DNA of 51,215 bases. It comes from Elusimicrobiota bacterium (GTDB taxonomy: Bacteria > Elusimicrobiota > Elusimicrobia > UBA1565 > UBA9628). Positions 1 to 8,646 of the stretch are shown here, one piece after another. The notes below the pieces were generated by a model. It made no database searches. It was not told where the DNA came from and was given only the letters and a program-made list of their open reading frames with translations. The DNA lies in NCBI GenBank assembly GCA_026388095.1, contig JAPLKL010000016.1, positions 1-51,215 of the forward strand, given 5' to 3'. The translations under genes were made by a program, and so were the position numbers. The first letter of the stretch is position 1. The number at the start of each line of letters is the position of its first letter.

Positions 1-69
1 ACCGACCTGCGACGATCCTGGGCCCGACAGGGTTCTCTGTGCGACGCTGTCCGGGGCAGGTCTGGTCGA

Positions 70-108
70 GGAATCTTAAGATTCCGGAGCAACTGTGTCC
101 GGACACAG
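70..108. repeat. Two tandem perfect palindromes
   Basis: Bases 70-85 and 93-108 are each perfect 16-bp palindromes separated by 7 bases. The second shares the core TGTCCGGACA with the 28-bp imperfect palindrome at 18261-18288. They could be operators for a dimeric regulator or ends of a repeat element. No gene starts close enough to decide. Confidence 0.55.
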
Positions 109-368
109 CGCACCCCGCCGCAACTCGCAGGACCCATCGGGGTTGTCAACGGCCACAGCCGTCATCGCCGGCGCGGGCCAACGCCGGGATGATGTCTCTG
201 AACAGGCTCTAAAGCCGCGCAAGCCGATGCAACGAGGCCTGCTGCCGATTTCCCGTCGGACAATCCCGACCGGAAGCTGTTTCATCAGGGCTTGTTGCGT
301 CGCGCGACGGATTTTCCCCGGACAGGAGTGGGCCGGCCACAGTTGGTATACGGGCATGGATCTCTCCC

Positions 369-386
369 GGGTTTGTCAGCAGCCTG
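369..386 (-). repeat. 18-bp repeat copy A (CAGGCTGCTGACAAACCC)
   Basis: Read on the minus strand, this starts immediately after the TAG stop codon (389-387) of the gene at 387-1409. It matches copy B at 18235-18252 at 17 of 18 positions, and copy B also starts immediately after a stop codon. Similar sequences can flank insertion sequences, so a repeat-element boundary is likely. Confidence 0.6.
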
Positions 387-1409
387 CTAGTGGTTCGCAA
401 GCCGCCGCGTCCACCTCAGCCAGACGGTCCTGCCCGGCTTGACGTTGACGTCCCAGGAGCGGCCCGCACCGTCGGCTACGTATCTGACCGGATGGTCCTG
501 GTGATTCCTGAATTCGTAGACGTAGAAGACGGGCGGGCCGTCCGGGTTCAAGTATCCGCGCCTGTGATCGGCCCCCAGCAGATGCGCTTGCACGAAGAGA
601 CCCCGGCAGCCGCCGAGAAGGCGCAGCGAATCCGTCCCCTGCAGCCAGCCCTCGGCGGCGGGCGCCGGGGCATTGCCCGGCCAGGCGACCGGCGCCATCT
701 GGTGGCAATAATAGGGCGGCGACTTCGGCTCCTCCGCGACGGCGGCCGGCTCCGCGGGGACAGGCGGCTGAGCGGGCGCCGGCTTGAGGGGCGTGCGCAG
801 CAGCGAAGGCTGGCGAGGCTGCACGGGGCCGGCCCGCTGCATCAGATGGGGCTGGGGCACGGGGAGCGCGGGAGGCCGCGCCTGCTCCTCGGCCTGGGGC
901 TGCTCTTGCGCCGGGGCCGGTGACGGCTCGGGCGCCACCTCCCGGGGAGGGCCGGCTACCTTGACGGGGATGGCGCTCGGCGCGACGTCGTCTTGCGCGG
1001 GAGGCTTGGCCGCGGGAGGGGCTGGCTGATCCATGGGAGGAGCCGCTGCCTTTGGGGCGGGCTCGGCAGGGGCCTCTTCATAGGGAACGAGGCCGCTGGA
1101 GTCGGCGCTGGGCCTGGGGGCTTCTTCCTTGGCTGGGCTGCTCTCCTGCGCCGGGGGCAGGATGAGAGGGAGGCTTTCCGGCTTTGCGGGCGCGGGGGCG
1201 GCTTTGGCGACCGGCGCGGCCGCGGGGCTTGCGGGGGGGACCTCGGCCGGAGCCTGCTTGCTCTTGCCGGGGATCAAGCACAAGGATAGCGCTCCGGCCA
1301 TGCAGATGGTGAGCGCAGCGAGCTCCCAGTACCGAGGCCGAGGGGCGGGTCCCTTGGGCTTTGGCGCCGGCGACTGGGGGTCCGGGCTCGTCTCAGAGCG
1401 CGAAGGCAT
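387..1409 (-). CDS. Membrane-anchored Pro/Ala-rich protein of unknown function
   Basis: 340 residues. A short polar N-terminus precedes one membrane segment (about residues 28-46, around ALTICMAGALSLCLIPG). About 190 residues of Pro/Ala/Glu-rich linker follow, and then a C-terminal domain of about 90 residues ending in a basic tail. The layout resembles TonB-like or cell-envelope linker proteins, but no TonB motif is visible and I do not recognise the C-terminal domain. A -10 hexamer TATAGT (1420-1415) ends 5 nt before the ATG and no Shine-Dalgarno is present, which suggests a leaderless transcript. The long linker frame could be GC-driven, but the membrane segment and folded-looking C-terminus argue for a real gene. 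Confidence 0.6.
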   Translation of the reverse strand: MPSRSETSPDPQSPAPKPKGPAPRPRYWELAALTICMAGALSLCLIPGKSKQAPAEVPPASPAAAPVAKAAPAPAKPESLPLILPPAQESSPAKEEAPRPSADSSGLVPYEEAPAEPAPKAAAPPMDQPAPPAAKPPAQDDVAPSAIPVKVAGPPREVAPEPSPAPAQEQPQAEEQARPPALPVPQPHLMQRAGPVQPRQPSLLRTPLKPAPAQPPVPAEPAAVAEEPKSPPYYCHQMAPVAWPGNAPAPAAEGWLQGTDSLRLLGGCRGLFVQAHLLGADHRRGYLNPDGPPVFYVYEFRNHQDHPVRYVADGAGRSWDVNVKPGRTVWLRWTRRLANH

Positions 1410-1471
1410 GCGATACTATATCATTCCGCATCTTGGCGCGCCGTCCGCAGGGCCTGCGCTGAGAAGGTAGA

Positions 1472-1771
1472 TCAGCGGGGAGCGATACCAGGCCTGAGCT
1501 TGGACGCAGCGCCAGCCGGCGAGCTGTCCGCGACGGCGTCCCGCCAGAGCTCGCCGTCGGCGCCGGGAACGGACCTCGTGATGGTCTGGAAGGCCATGGC
1601 CAAGTCGGCGGGAGCCGCTTGGTCCGCGGCAGCGGCCCCGGATCGGCCGCGCGGCTGCGTGCCTGCGTGAAGCTGGACCAATGCCAAGCTGCTGCGCTGC
1701 GCAAGCGAGGCCGCCATAGCGGCAAAGCCTACGAGCAGGATCCAGGACAGGGACTTCAGTCTGGCGGACAC
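1472..1771 (-). CDS. Small secreted protein of unknown function
   Basis: 99 residues from a GTG start. The N-terminus is a good Sec signal: positive residues (SARLKS), a hydrophobic core (WILLVGFAAMAASLA), then a polar remainder. The GTG is preferred over the ATG at 1816 because it puts the signal peptide at the N-terminus and has a GAGG about 8 nt upstream. The mature part is Ala/Arg-rich with no recognised domain. It could be a spurious frame in GC-rich DNA; the signal peptide is the main support. Confidence 0.4.
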   Translation of the reverse strand: MSARLKSLSWILLVGFAAMAASLAQRSSLALVQLHAGTQPRGRSGAAAADQAAPADLAMAFQTITRSVPGADGELWRDAVADSSPAGAASKLRPGIAPR

Positions 1772-1998
1772 TCTCGCACCTCTTCGTTCCGACTTGGGCT
1801 CGGCAGAGGTCCGCAAAAGAAAACCAGAGCGGGCATGCGCCTAGCCTCGCCCTGGTGACACCGGATTGCGGTCCGGAGGTGGATGCTCCCCGGCCGATCC
1901 CGGGGATTACAAGGTCCCCATTATCATAAGCCCATTTCGCCGGCATTCCCAGGGGCTATGGGCCCAGCCCCGAGCTGGTCTTAGGACCTACGGGCCGA

Positions 1999-2027
1999 TT
2001 GACAAACCCAGGCATTGGGGTTAACCT
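1999..2027 (+). promoter_or_regulatory. Sigma-70-type promoter
   Basis: TTGACA (1999-2004), a 17-bp spacer and TAACCT (2022-2027). It predicts transcription from about 2034 into the gene starting at 2048 or 2060. Confidence 0.6.
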
Positions 2028-2059
2028 TATCCTGCATCCCGGATCGGATGGAGATCGAT

Positions 2060-3409
2060 GTGCCCCTGCTGAAAAAGCCTTCCCGGCTCGTGATGATCGG
2101 CCTCGGCGGGCTATGCGTCGTCGCCGTCTGCCATCGGATCTCTGCGCGCCAAGCGCCCGTGACCTTATCCGGCGAAGAGCGAGCCACCCTCCAAGACGCT
2201 GTGGCTGACCCGCTGCAAAGCGTCTTAGACCAGGCCGGGGCGGCCTTTGTCAAAGGCCAGCCTCTGGACGAAGAGAGACTCAAACGCCTGGCTCAGGCGC
2301 AGATAGCCGGTCTGCCCATGGCTTTCGACAGGGCTGGACTGGCTGGGGATTTCGAGGCCAAGCTGAAGTGCGCGGTCCTCGTCCAGCGGACTCATCCGCC
2401 CATGGACCAAGGGTCGTTCGGCCAGCTCATACGGACCGCAGCTTCCGGCCTGGGCCTCGACCGGCCTCGGACCGAGGCGGCGGTCAAGCTGTACGGCGAC
2501 CGGCTGCGGACCTTGCCGCCGGCATCGCCGCAGGACACCATCGAGAACATGGCCGCGGTCCAGGCCATCCTGCAGCGCCAGAGCCTGGATGCGAAGAGCC
2601 GGGCGCGCGTCGCGGATTTCGCCGGCAAGCTGCGCGGGCAACTCGAGTCCGGCGGCAAGCGCGACCCGGGCCTGCTGGGCGGCGAGGGAGGGGTTTTCGC
2701 CGGAGGGGGGAAGTCTCCCGGCTCGGCCGCGTGGAACAAAGGTCAGATGGCGCTTCCCCGGGCGCAGCTGCCCGCCAATCTCAGAGGGGCCGCGTCTGCG
2801 CCGCTGTCCCTGTCGGACCTGCTGCCTCCTCTGCGGCCGGATGCCTCCGGCCGCATAGACGTTTCCCGGGCGTCCCATCGTCTGCTGTCCCAATGCCCCA
2901 CGCCGGACGATGCCCTGTCGAACGTGACTCCCGCTCGGGGCGTGGGAAATGACAGCGGGGCCAGCGAAGCGACACGCCGGGAGGCGCGGAAGAAGCTGGC
3001 GGGCATGCTCAAGGTCCGCGACCAGGATCTGAGCGAGGAGTCGCTGCGCAACATGGACCATTACCTCAACGCTTACGGCGCGGTCCGGTTCACTGTCGGC
3101 GCCTCGCCCTGGATGGAGTGGACGAATGCCCGCAATCCCCAAGAGGGGGACAATTGGGCCACGCGGGGGACGCGCCGTCTCGGGCGGATGGCCGTGGGCC
3201 TCGAGGTGGCCGGCCTTTCCTGCGGCTATGAGTACTACAAATTCGTGGACCAGACCTTCGGCACCAATTACGGCGCGGTTATCGGCGAGGATTTCAAGCA
3301 CAACAGTTCTCCTGCCAGCTGGCGGGCTCTGGGCGCAAAACTGAGCGGCACTTGGAGCGGCATCTTCAACAACAGCCCGGATGGGCCGCGCAAACAGATG
3401 GGCGATTGA
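2060..3409 (+). CDS. Anchored or secreted protein of unknown function
   Basis: 449 residues. The first 30 contain KK-flanked positive charge and a hydrophobic stretch (LVMIGLGGLCVVAV), so a signal anchor or signal peptide is likely. The body is mostly polar and helical with Gly/Ala-rich linkers, and I recognise no family. GTG at 2060 is chosen because GGAG lies 6 nt upstream; ATG at 2048, in frame, is the alternative. The stop is 4 nt before the ATG of the next gene, so the two are probably co-transcribed from the promoter at 1999-2027. Confidence 0.65.
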   Translation: MPLLKKPSRLVMIGLGGLCVVAVCHRISARQAPVTLSGEERATLQDAVADPLQSVLDQAGAAFVKGQPLDEERLKRLAQAQIAGLPMAFDRAGLAGDFEAKLKCAVLVQRTHPPMDQGSFGQLIRTAASGLGLDRPRTEAAVKLYGDRLRTLPPASPQDTIENMAAVQAILQRQSLDAKSRARVADFAGKLRGQLESGGKRDPGLLGGEGGVFAGGGKSPGSAAWNKGQMALPRAQLPANLRGAASAPLSLSDLLPPLRPDASGRIDVSRASHRLLSQCPTPDDALSNVTPARGVGNDSGASEATRREARKKLAGMLKVRDQDLSEESLRNMDHYLNAYGAVRFTVGASPWMEWTNARNPQEGDNWATRGTRRLGRMAVGLEVAGLSCGYEYYKFVDQTFGTNYGAVIGEDFKHNSSPASWRALGAKLSGTWSGIFNNSPDGPRKQMGD

Positions 3410-3413
3410 TCCC

Positions 3414-4580
3414 ATGCGCGCCAGATTGTCCGCCATCTGTCTTCTACTCGGCTGCGCGGCCGGCGCAGCCGCCGCGTCGACCCGCACGGGCGCAGTCGAC
3501 GGCGCGCCGGAGATCGTGCTGGTGCGTCCCGCCCTCGGGGGCTCCGGCGTCCCGGCTCTGCAGCCGGACCTGAAGTTCACCTTGTCCCCTTTGACGCCCG
3601 CCCTTGCGCCTGTGCCGGCGGCCCCGCTCTCCGTCCTGGCGCCTCTACAGGTCCTGCCCCCTCTTTCCGCCCCGGCGCCCGAGGCCGACGCCCCCAAGCC
3701 CGCGGATTTCAAAGCCAAGGTCCAGCAGCTGTCGGCCTCCGTCTCGGAGGCGGGCAAGCGATCCGACAATCCCGCGGCTGACGGCGGCCGCGGGTCGGCG
3801 GACAAGCAGTTCGCGCTGCTCACCGGCGAGCGGCAGGCGGCCGCGGGAGATGACGAGCCGACGGAGGAAGACAGCAAAGCGGCGATGCGCGCGCTCATCC
3901 TGCGCCATCCCACCCTGCCGCCGCGCGTGGCCAAGGTCATCGAGCGCGAGCTGGGCCTGACCGTGGACGATCCGCTCTTCGCGCACATCAGCAAGTCCGG
4001 GAGCCAGGCGCGCAACTCGCACACCAACGCCCCCTTGGGCGAGGCGTACGCCCCGATCGATCCCATCCATGTGATCGCGGGCTTGTTCCTGCTCCGCCAG
4101 GACCACCGCGCCTACTACGACAGCCTCAAGAACCCCCGGACGGGCGTGGTGGCCACGGGAGTGCGCGGAGGCGTGGACTCCATGGTCGATTCTCTGCTGG
4201 ACCAAGGCTTCATCCCGCCGCGCTCCCAGGGCCGCAACCTGCGCTTCAAGAACGGCGTGTACATGGACCTGCCCAGCTACATCCACGAAGCCCGCAAGTT
4301 CGCGGTGGTGGACCCGTACCTGACCGAGGGCAAGGACCGCTATCCCATGTACGTCGCGTTCCGCGCCGGCGACGTCCATAACCCGGGCTCCGAGCACGAA
4401 GGCCGCATCATGGGCGACGGAGGCACGCTGGGGCAGGTCGCCTTGGACCCGGTCACGCCGAAGGATATCGTCTCGATCTACGTGCCGAACGCGCGCCTAG
4501 CCCAGACCGTCGCCCGCCTGAAGGGCACGGCGCTGGCGCATGTCCAAGTCTATCCCACGGACATCCTGCCCAGCCACTGA
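3414..4580 (+). CDS. Secreted protein with QF-x-LLTGE N-terminal module, unknown function
   Basis: 388 residues. A signal peptide (RLSAICLLLGCAAGAAAAS) is followed by about 100 Ala/Pro/Leu-rich residues, the motif DKQFALLTGER near residue 125, and a C-terminal domain of about 230 residues rich in charged and aromatic residues (HISKSGS, VDPYLTEGKDRYP, HNPGSEHEG). The N-terminal layout and motif recur in the MFS protein at 37187-39301 (ETQFSVLTGEK), so this looks like a lineage-specific exported module joined to different bodies. ATG 3414 is chosen over an upstream ATG (3381) because it starts the signal peptide. It follows the previous gene by 4 nt. I recognise no catalytic motif. Confidence 0.75.
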   Translation: MRARLSAICLLLGCAAGAAAASTRTGAVDGAPEIVLVRPALGGSGVPALQPDLKFTLSPLTPALAPVPAAPLSVLAPLQVLPPLSAPAPEADAPKPADFKAKVQQLSASVSEAGKRSDNPAADGGRGSADKQFALLTGERQAAAGDDEPTEEDSKAAMRALILRHPTLPPRVAKVIERELGLTVDDPLFAHISKSGSQARNSHTNAPLGEAYAPIDPIHVIAGLFLLRQDHRAYYDSLKNPRTGVVATGVRGGVDSMVDSLLDQGFIPPRSQGRNLRFKNGVYMDLPSYIHEARKFAVVDPYLTEGKDRYPMYVAFRAGDVHNPGSEHEGRIMGDGGTLGQVALDPVTPKDIVSIYVPNARLAQTVARLKGTALAHVQVYPTDILPSH

Positions 4581-4587
4581 GCGCTGC

Positions 4588-4932
4588 TTACTTGCCCATC
4601 AGCCAGTATTCGTTGCCGTCGATGTCCAGGAACCGACATTCCACGCCCCAGACCTGCTTCTTCGGCGGCACGCTGAACTTGACGCCCTTTTTCTTGAGCG
4701 TCTGGTAGGCATCTTCGAGCGGGGCGTCGGCGAAGAAGCAGATGCCGGTGTTGCCCTTCTCCCGCGGTTTGGTCTCGCAGAGGTGGATGCGCATGCCGGT
4801 CCTGGGCTGTCCGACCGTGACCCAGTGCCCGAAGTTTTCGAGGACCTTGAGGCCCAGCTTGGCGGTGTAGAACTTCTTGGCCTTCTTCAGGTCCTTCACG
4901 ACCACGGCAGCGGTCAACGGGGACAGTCTCAT
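4588..4932 (-). CDS. VOC-fold (glyoxalase/bleomycin-resistance-like) protein
   Basis: 114 residues, one VOC superfamily domain. The start LTAAVVVKDLKKAKKFYTAKLGLKV is the classic first beta-alpha-beta unit, and FLDIDGNEYWLMGK is the typical C-terminal strand with its conserved Asp-Gly-Asn and Glu metal-site region. Such proteins act as metal-dependent dioxygenases, lyases or resistance proteins, usually as dimers; the substrate cannot be read from sequence. The start has AAGGAGG just upstream (minus strand of 4937-4943). Its stop faces the end of the previous gene. Confidence 0.85.
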   Translation of the reverse strand: MRLSPLTAAVVVKDLKKAKKFYTAKLGLKVLENFGHWVTVGQPRTGMRIHLCETKPREKGNTGICFFADAPLEDAYQTLKKKGVKFSVPPKKQVWGVECRFLDIDGNEYWLMGK

Positions 4933-4955
4933 CTTCGCCTCCTTTCAATCCAGAT

Positions 4956-6032
4956 CTATGGCTTGGCCGCGCACGACTGCCGGCATCTCCGCGCGGCCAG
5001 CACCGCCTGCAAGGCCGGCCCCGCCTCTTTCTTGAGCCGCGCCAGCAGGGCGCAGTTCATCTCCACCTGTGGCCCGCCCAAGGACCTCATCCAGGCCTCC
5101 CAATCCTTGGCCGTGTCGAGCTTGAGGCCCGGGATCCTCATCGGATACGAGACCTCCAGGTCCTGGTCCGGGAACTTCCCATGCAGCTCGTAGAAGAGGG
5201 AGCGTTCGCCGATGCAGACCGGCTTGGACCGGACCGGCACGGCGAACTCCATGGGGATGCCCTTGGGCATGGTCACCACCGCGGTCACCGAGGCCGGCGG
5301 CGGCGAGGCCCACTGCTTCAGCGGGGTCAGGTAGTAGATCATCCGGTCCGCGCCGAACATCTGGTCCGTCTTCAGCTTGAACCAGGGCGTCTCGCCGCTG
5401 GCGTACTCCCGGTCCGAGTAGAAAGAATTGCTCGTGTCCACGCCGAAGTCATAGACCGTGCGCAGGGTGTAGCGCCCGCCCTTCTTAAAGGAAGCGGTCC
5501 AGGTGTAGCCCAGGACCTTCTTATCCTGCTTGGCTCCCACCCCGTCGAGCCATTTGAGTTCCGTGGGCCTGAGCTCGGTCTTGCCGACGAAGGTGTGGAA
5601 GGCGACCGCGCCGGGTATCGGGGTGCTGCCCATATCCATATGCCAGGCGTGCACCGGGAAACCGAAGAGCACGGCGGGCGCGTCTTCCAGCGCCTCGATC
5701 TCATAGACGGCCTCGGCGGACCACCGGGGCATGAACTGCTCGTTGTATTTCCTGGGCTCGCAGACGACCTGCTTGCCCAAAGTGGCGAACTCCCCGGGTT
5801 TTTCATCCTCGGTATCCGGGGTCTGCGCCTTGCCCTTGAACATGACCTCATAGCAGGGGGCCTTGTCCAGCGCGGTGAGCGTGAGCTTTTCGTTGAGCAC
5901 GCGCAGGCTCTGGCTCTGGACTGGCCTGAGGGTGTCGCCGGCTCCCCAGAAGAAGCCGTCGTTGGCCGCCAGGGGGGCGGCGGCCAGGGCCAGACCGAGC
6001 ACGGCGAGCGCGGCAGGATGGTGTTTGTGCAT
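4956..6032 (-). CDS. Secreted DUF4424-like protein
   Basis: 358 residues with a signal peptide (LAVLGLALAAAPLAA, cleavage before NDGFFWGAG). The mature start, with Asn-Asp and a Gly-rich turn followed by alternating beta-type segments, resembles DUF4424 proteins, which are periplasmic and of unknown function; this assignment is by overall look only. Later features include YTWTASFKKGGRYTLRTVYDFG and a C-terminal Cys pair. TGGTAACAT (minus strand, 6048-6040) lies 7 nt before the ATG with no Shine-Dalgarno, suggesting leaderless expression. It is divergent from the gene at 6191. Confidence 0.7.
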   Translation of the reverse strand: MHKHHPAALAVLGLALAAAPLAANDGFFWGAGDTLRPVQSQSLRVLNEKLTLTALDKAPCYEVMFKGKAQTPDTEDEKPGEFATLGKQVVCEPRKYNEQFMPRWSAEAVYEIEALEDAPAVLFGFPVHAWHMDMGSTPIPGAVAFHTFVGKTELRPTELKWLDGVGAKQDKKVLGYTWTASFKKGGRYTLRTVYDFGVDTSNSFYSDREYASGETPWFKLKTDQMFGADRMIYYLTPLKQWASPPPASVTAVVTMPKGIPMEFAVPVRSKPVCIGERSLFYELHGKFPDQDLEVSYPMRIPGLKLDTAKDWEAWMRSLGGPQVEMNCALLARLKKEAGPALQAVLAARRCRQSCAAKP

Positions 6033-6190
6033 GGGGTTTATGTTACCAAATCAGGCCTTAGGTCCCTGGACCCAGCAGGCCAGGGCCGATCGGGGAAGGA
6101 CTTTCTGTTATCCGGCTGTCATCTGGGAGCCGGCGGGGTGCGGTAGAATCTAGAGGCATGATCCCTCAGCACTCCTCAAGGAGGCGCCCG

Positions 6191-7015
6191 ATGTCCCACG
6201 CCGAGAAGTCGCTCTTGATCTTCCCCGTGCTCGCCGCCCTGGCCGCGGCCCCGCTGGCGGCCCAGGACCTGCCGGACCTTTCCGCGGTCCAGGCCCAGAT
6301 GAGCGAGACCTTCGCCGCGGCCACCGCGGCCCGGCCCGCCCCGGCCGCCAAGCCGAGCCGCAGCGCGCAGCTGAGCTGCGCCGCGGTCGTGCGAGACCTC
6401 GACTGCCTCGTAGAGGGCGAGCAGCGGCCGATCGGGGTCTCCAAGGGCCCGGCCGACGACAGGTTCCGCGAGTTCCGCACCGAGTCCTCGGGCAAGCCGG
6501 TGGTGATGCTGCTGGCCCCTGGAGCGAACTACGACTACGACGTGCATTACGACTTCGACGCGAAGGACTACGATGCCTTCGTCCAGGGCAAGGTGTCCTC
6601 GCTGAAGGGGACGTATGTGGAGAACATCGAGCGGCTGGACCCGCACAGCGCGCCGGCGGTCTGCACCAAGCCGCGGCAGGGCTCGGCGGACTACTCCATC
6701 AAGGGCCGGCTGGACCTGGACTCCTTGGCGCTGGTGGTCAACTCGCGCTCGGGCGAGCGCAGCCCGCTGCTAGACGTCTCCAAGGCCGGGATCGTGGATG
6801 AGCGCTGCGGCAAGACGGCGCTGGCTGCGGCTGACAGCCTGAACTATTACGTGACTCCGGCGCATTACTGGGGCGAGGACATCCTGCAACTGCCCAAGTC
6901 CGCCGCCACCGGCCGGGTGTACGTGGACGGCAACCTGCATCTCTGCCAGTATGACGGGGATTGGAGCGACTCCGAGGACGTGCCTCTGCACTGCAGTCTG
7001 AGAGCGGAACAGTAA
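6191..7015 (+). CDS. Secreted protein of unknown function
   Basis: 274 residues. AAGGAGG at 6178-6184 is 6 nt before the ATG, and the protein starts with a signal peptide (SLLIFPVLAALAAAPLAA, cleavage before QDLPD). An in-frame ATG at 6158 is a weaker choice, although it lies near the predicted transcription start: TAGAAT at about 6144-6149. The mature part has four cysteines (CAAVVRDLDC, VCTKPR, HLCQYDGDWS) that could form disulphides, and beta-rich segments. No family is recognised. Confidence 0.75.
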   Translation: MSHAEKSLLIFPVLAALAAAPLAAQDLPDLSAVQAQMSETFAAATAARPAPAAKPSRSAQLSCAAVVRDLDCLVEGEQRPIGVSKGPADDRFREFRTESSGKPVVMLLAPGANYDYDVHYDFDAKDYDAFVQGKVSSLKGTYVENIERLDPHSAPAVCTKPRQGSADYSIKGRLDLDSLALVVNSRSGERSPLLDVSKAGIVDERCGKTALAAADSLNYYVTPAHYWGEDILQLPKSAATGRVYVDGNLHLCQYDGDWSDSEDVPLHCSLRAEQ

Positions 7016-7255
7016 GGGGTCGCGGCTGTCGGAACTGTCCCACCCCCATGGGGTGGGACTGGTGGGGTGGGACATGGGGGACATGCATGCTACATACATA
7101 TCCCCTAGGGGGGATGGGTATGTACGAATGACCCCACCAGTCAGCAACCGCGTTTAAATCTCCGGAACGGTCTGATTCCAGTTTTAATCGCTTATTGGCC
7201 TACCCCACCAGTGGACCCCACCAGTTAGAGCCGCCCCACCAGTCGGCCCCACCAG
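7016..7255. repeat. CCCCACCAGT repeat cluster with two hairpins
   Basis: Intergenic DNA between convergent genes. A perfect 10-bp stem with a 3-nt loop (7037-7059) is followed by an inverted ACTGGTGGGG (7058-7067). A second hairpin at 7091-7124 has 13 of 15 bp paired. Direct copies of CCCCACCAGT start at 7132, 7203, 7216, 7234 and 7247; the last reaches the stop codon of the minus-strand gene. Spacing is irregular, so this is not a CRISPR. The first hairpin may end transcription. Confidence 0.7.
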
Positions 7256-8335
7256 TCAGAGCAAAGTTTCGCCGTTGGCTGTTAGGCGATATTTCTGGAG
7301 GCGACTGTTGGGTTTGTCCGGAATGGTGAGCTCGATAAGGCCGGCGTCCAAAGCCGGGTCGAGATAGTGCTGGCGCAGGTGGTTGCGGTCCTTCATCTTG
7401 AGTCCTTTTAGTATGTCGGCTGTGCCCAGGGGGGCTTTTGCCAGCAGGCGCAGGAGGGGCAGGAGCCGCGGCTCGATTGCTGGGGAGGTTTGGTCTCCGG
7501 CTTCAGGGGGCATGGGCAAGCGGGGCAAGGTCACGGTGAAGCCGTCCTCGATCTGGAACTGGGGCTGGGGGAGGCCGGCTTTGCGGCAGAGCTGGATGAT
7601 GTCCGTGGTGCCGGTGGCTTTGCTTGCGCGGTAGTAGGCCAGGTAAAGGGCTTCGGCCAGCAGGGGGTTGGGCGGGTAGGAGCCGTGGGGCCGGCTGAGT
7701 TGGTCCGGGGTGAGGTCGGGGGGGAGTGTGCCTGGGTTGTGGATATCGAGGCGGTCGCTGTAGAGCTGTATTTCGACCGTTTGGTTGCTGGTGTAGTCGC
7801 AATGGGCGACGGCATTGGCTAGAGCTTCGCGGACGGCTTCTGTGGGGAGCTGATGGGGGTTCTGGTCATCGAGATGGGAGAGGACGAAGTACATGGCTTC
7901 GTCGAGCATCTGGAAGAGGGTGCCTTGGCAGGTCTGCTGGGCTCGGGCGCCTTCGTACTGCGCGCATTGGATGCGGGCTGAGGGGAAGCACTGCTGGGGG
8001 TCGTGGCCGAAGAGGAGGATGGCGGCGGTGGTGGGGCGATCTTGGCTGAGGAGGCGAAGTTCGTTTAGCACGGCGTTGGGGGCGGCGTCTGGGGCGAGGG
8101 GGAAACCGCGGGATCGGGCGATGGTGGTGAAGCGGCGGATGTGGTCGGAGGAGAGGTCGTCGAGGGTGGCGCCGGGGCAGGGGGTGGAGTCGAAGTATTG
8201 GGGCAAGGGCGGTTTCCGGGATAGAGTATACAAAACTCCGGTATTGGGGCAGCTTCTTTGTGTGGGCGGGGGTGACGTCCCCCTAATTGGCAGTGTGGCG
8301 CATCTGCTCCGAGTAATGCTCCTTGAACTTTTCAT
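7256..8335 (-). pseudogene. N-terminally truncated RecG-like/AlbA_2-family ATPase
   Basis: From about residue 41 (PPLPQYFDS..PCPGATLDDL) the frame matches the C-terminal half of the AlbA_2/RecG-like regulators. It has the HATPase_c_4-type segment AVREALANAVAHCDY (Asn and His-Cys-Asp-Tyr as usual) and RLDIHNPGTLP, then a winged-helix-like C-terminus. The expected N-terminal AlbA_2 DNA-binding domain is missing, and the first 35 codons look like an unrelated frame overlapping the 50-residue gene at 8283-8435. No good start precedes the conserved part, although a TTG at 8233 is possible. The family's role is transcription or defence-linked regulation. Probably a decaying fragment. Confidence 0.65.
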
Positions 8336-8435
8336 GGGCCACGCGGATGTCTGAGGTCTTGAGTGTGCGCTCCCAACCGCAGAGGCACTTCAGCCTTTTA
8401 TTCATGGAATTGAACTCGAAGAGATGCATCTTCAT
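8283..8435 (-). CDS. 50-residue Cys/His small protein
   Basis: A short gene with AGGGAG 5 nt before its ATG. The protein is basic and contains KCLCGWERTLKTSD followed by H34 and H40 (AHEKFKEHY), so C17, C19, H34 and H40 could form a small zinc-ribbon-like site. Composition and spacing look protein-like, unlike the overlapping frame of the ATPase fragment. A hairpin with a T-rich tail lies just upstream (8457-8472). I do not recognise the family; phage or mobile-element origin is possible given the patch. Confidence 0.55.
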   Translation of the reverse strand: MKMHLFEFNSMNKRLKCLCGWERTLKTSDIRVAHEKFKEHYSEQMRHTAN

Positions 8436-8456
8436 GTGGTCTCCCTAAAACACGAA

Positions 8457-8472
8457 ACCCCCTTTCGGGGGT
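8457..8472 (-). terminator. Small hairpin with T-rich tail
   Basis: ACCCCC-TTTC-GGGGGT is a perfect 6-bp stem. On the minus strand it is followed by TTTCGTGTTTT, so it can terminate or attenuate a minus-strand transcript just before the 50-residue gene. Confidence 0.5.
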
Positions 8473-8646
8473 CAAGGTCCTGACATTACTCGTTACAGGT
8501 TCGAATCCGTTAAACCTGACTTTATGATATCAAAATACCATCTCTTCGACAATCAAAAACATCGCCGTTGATCGGCCCGGCCTCAGGTTCAGTCAGAGTC
8601 GGATGCAAATGATAGAATCAATCCGGCCGAATCAAGGAGATATCCC

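Larger units (their letters stand above)
1..386. other. Non-coding segment with palindromes
   Basis: I find no convincing gene here. The open frames have no signal peptide, motif or ribosome site. Two perfect 16-bp palindromes lie almost adjacent, at 70-85 (GGAATCTTAAGATTCC) and 93-108 (CTGTGTCCGGACACAG). The last 18 bases, read on the minus strand, are a near-copy of a sequence at 18235-18252, and TGTCCGGACA also recurs at that locus. It may be part of a decayed non-autonomous mobile element. Confidence 0.5.

Noticed and set aside
1416-1946. Long minus-strand frame overlapping the small secreted protein
   Set aside because: Arg-rich, shifted frame of GC-rich DNA without signal or motif.
2225-4066. 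613-codon minus-strand frame
   Set aside because: Antisense to two well-supported secreted proteins; composition typical of a shadow frame.
7132-7256. Repeated CCCCACCAGT as a CRISPR array
   Set aside because: Repeats are only 10 bp, spacing varies from 3 to 61 bp, and no cas genes are present.
8440-8530. A GGTTCGAATCC T-loop-like sequence, possible tRNA
   Set aside because: No acceptor or T-stem pairing: the T-stem has only 3 of 5 pairs and no 5' acceptor is found upstream.
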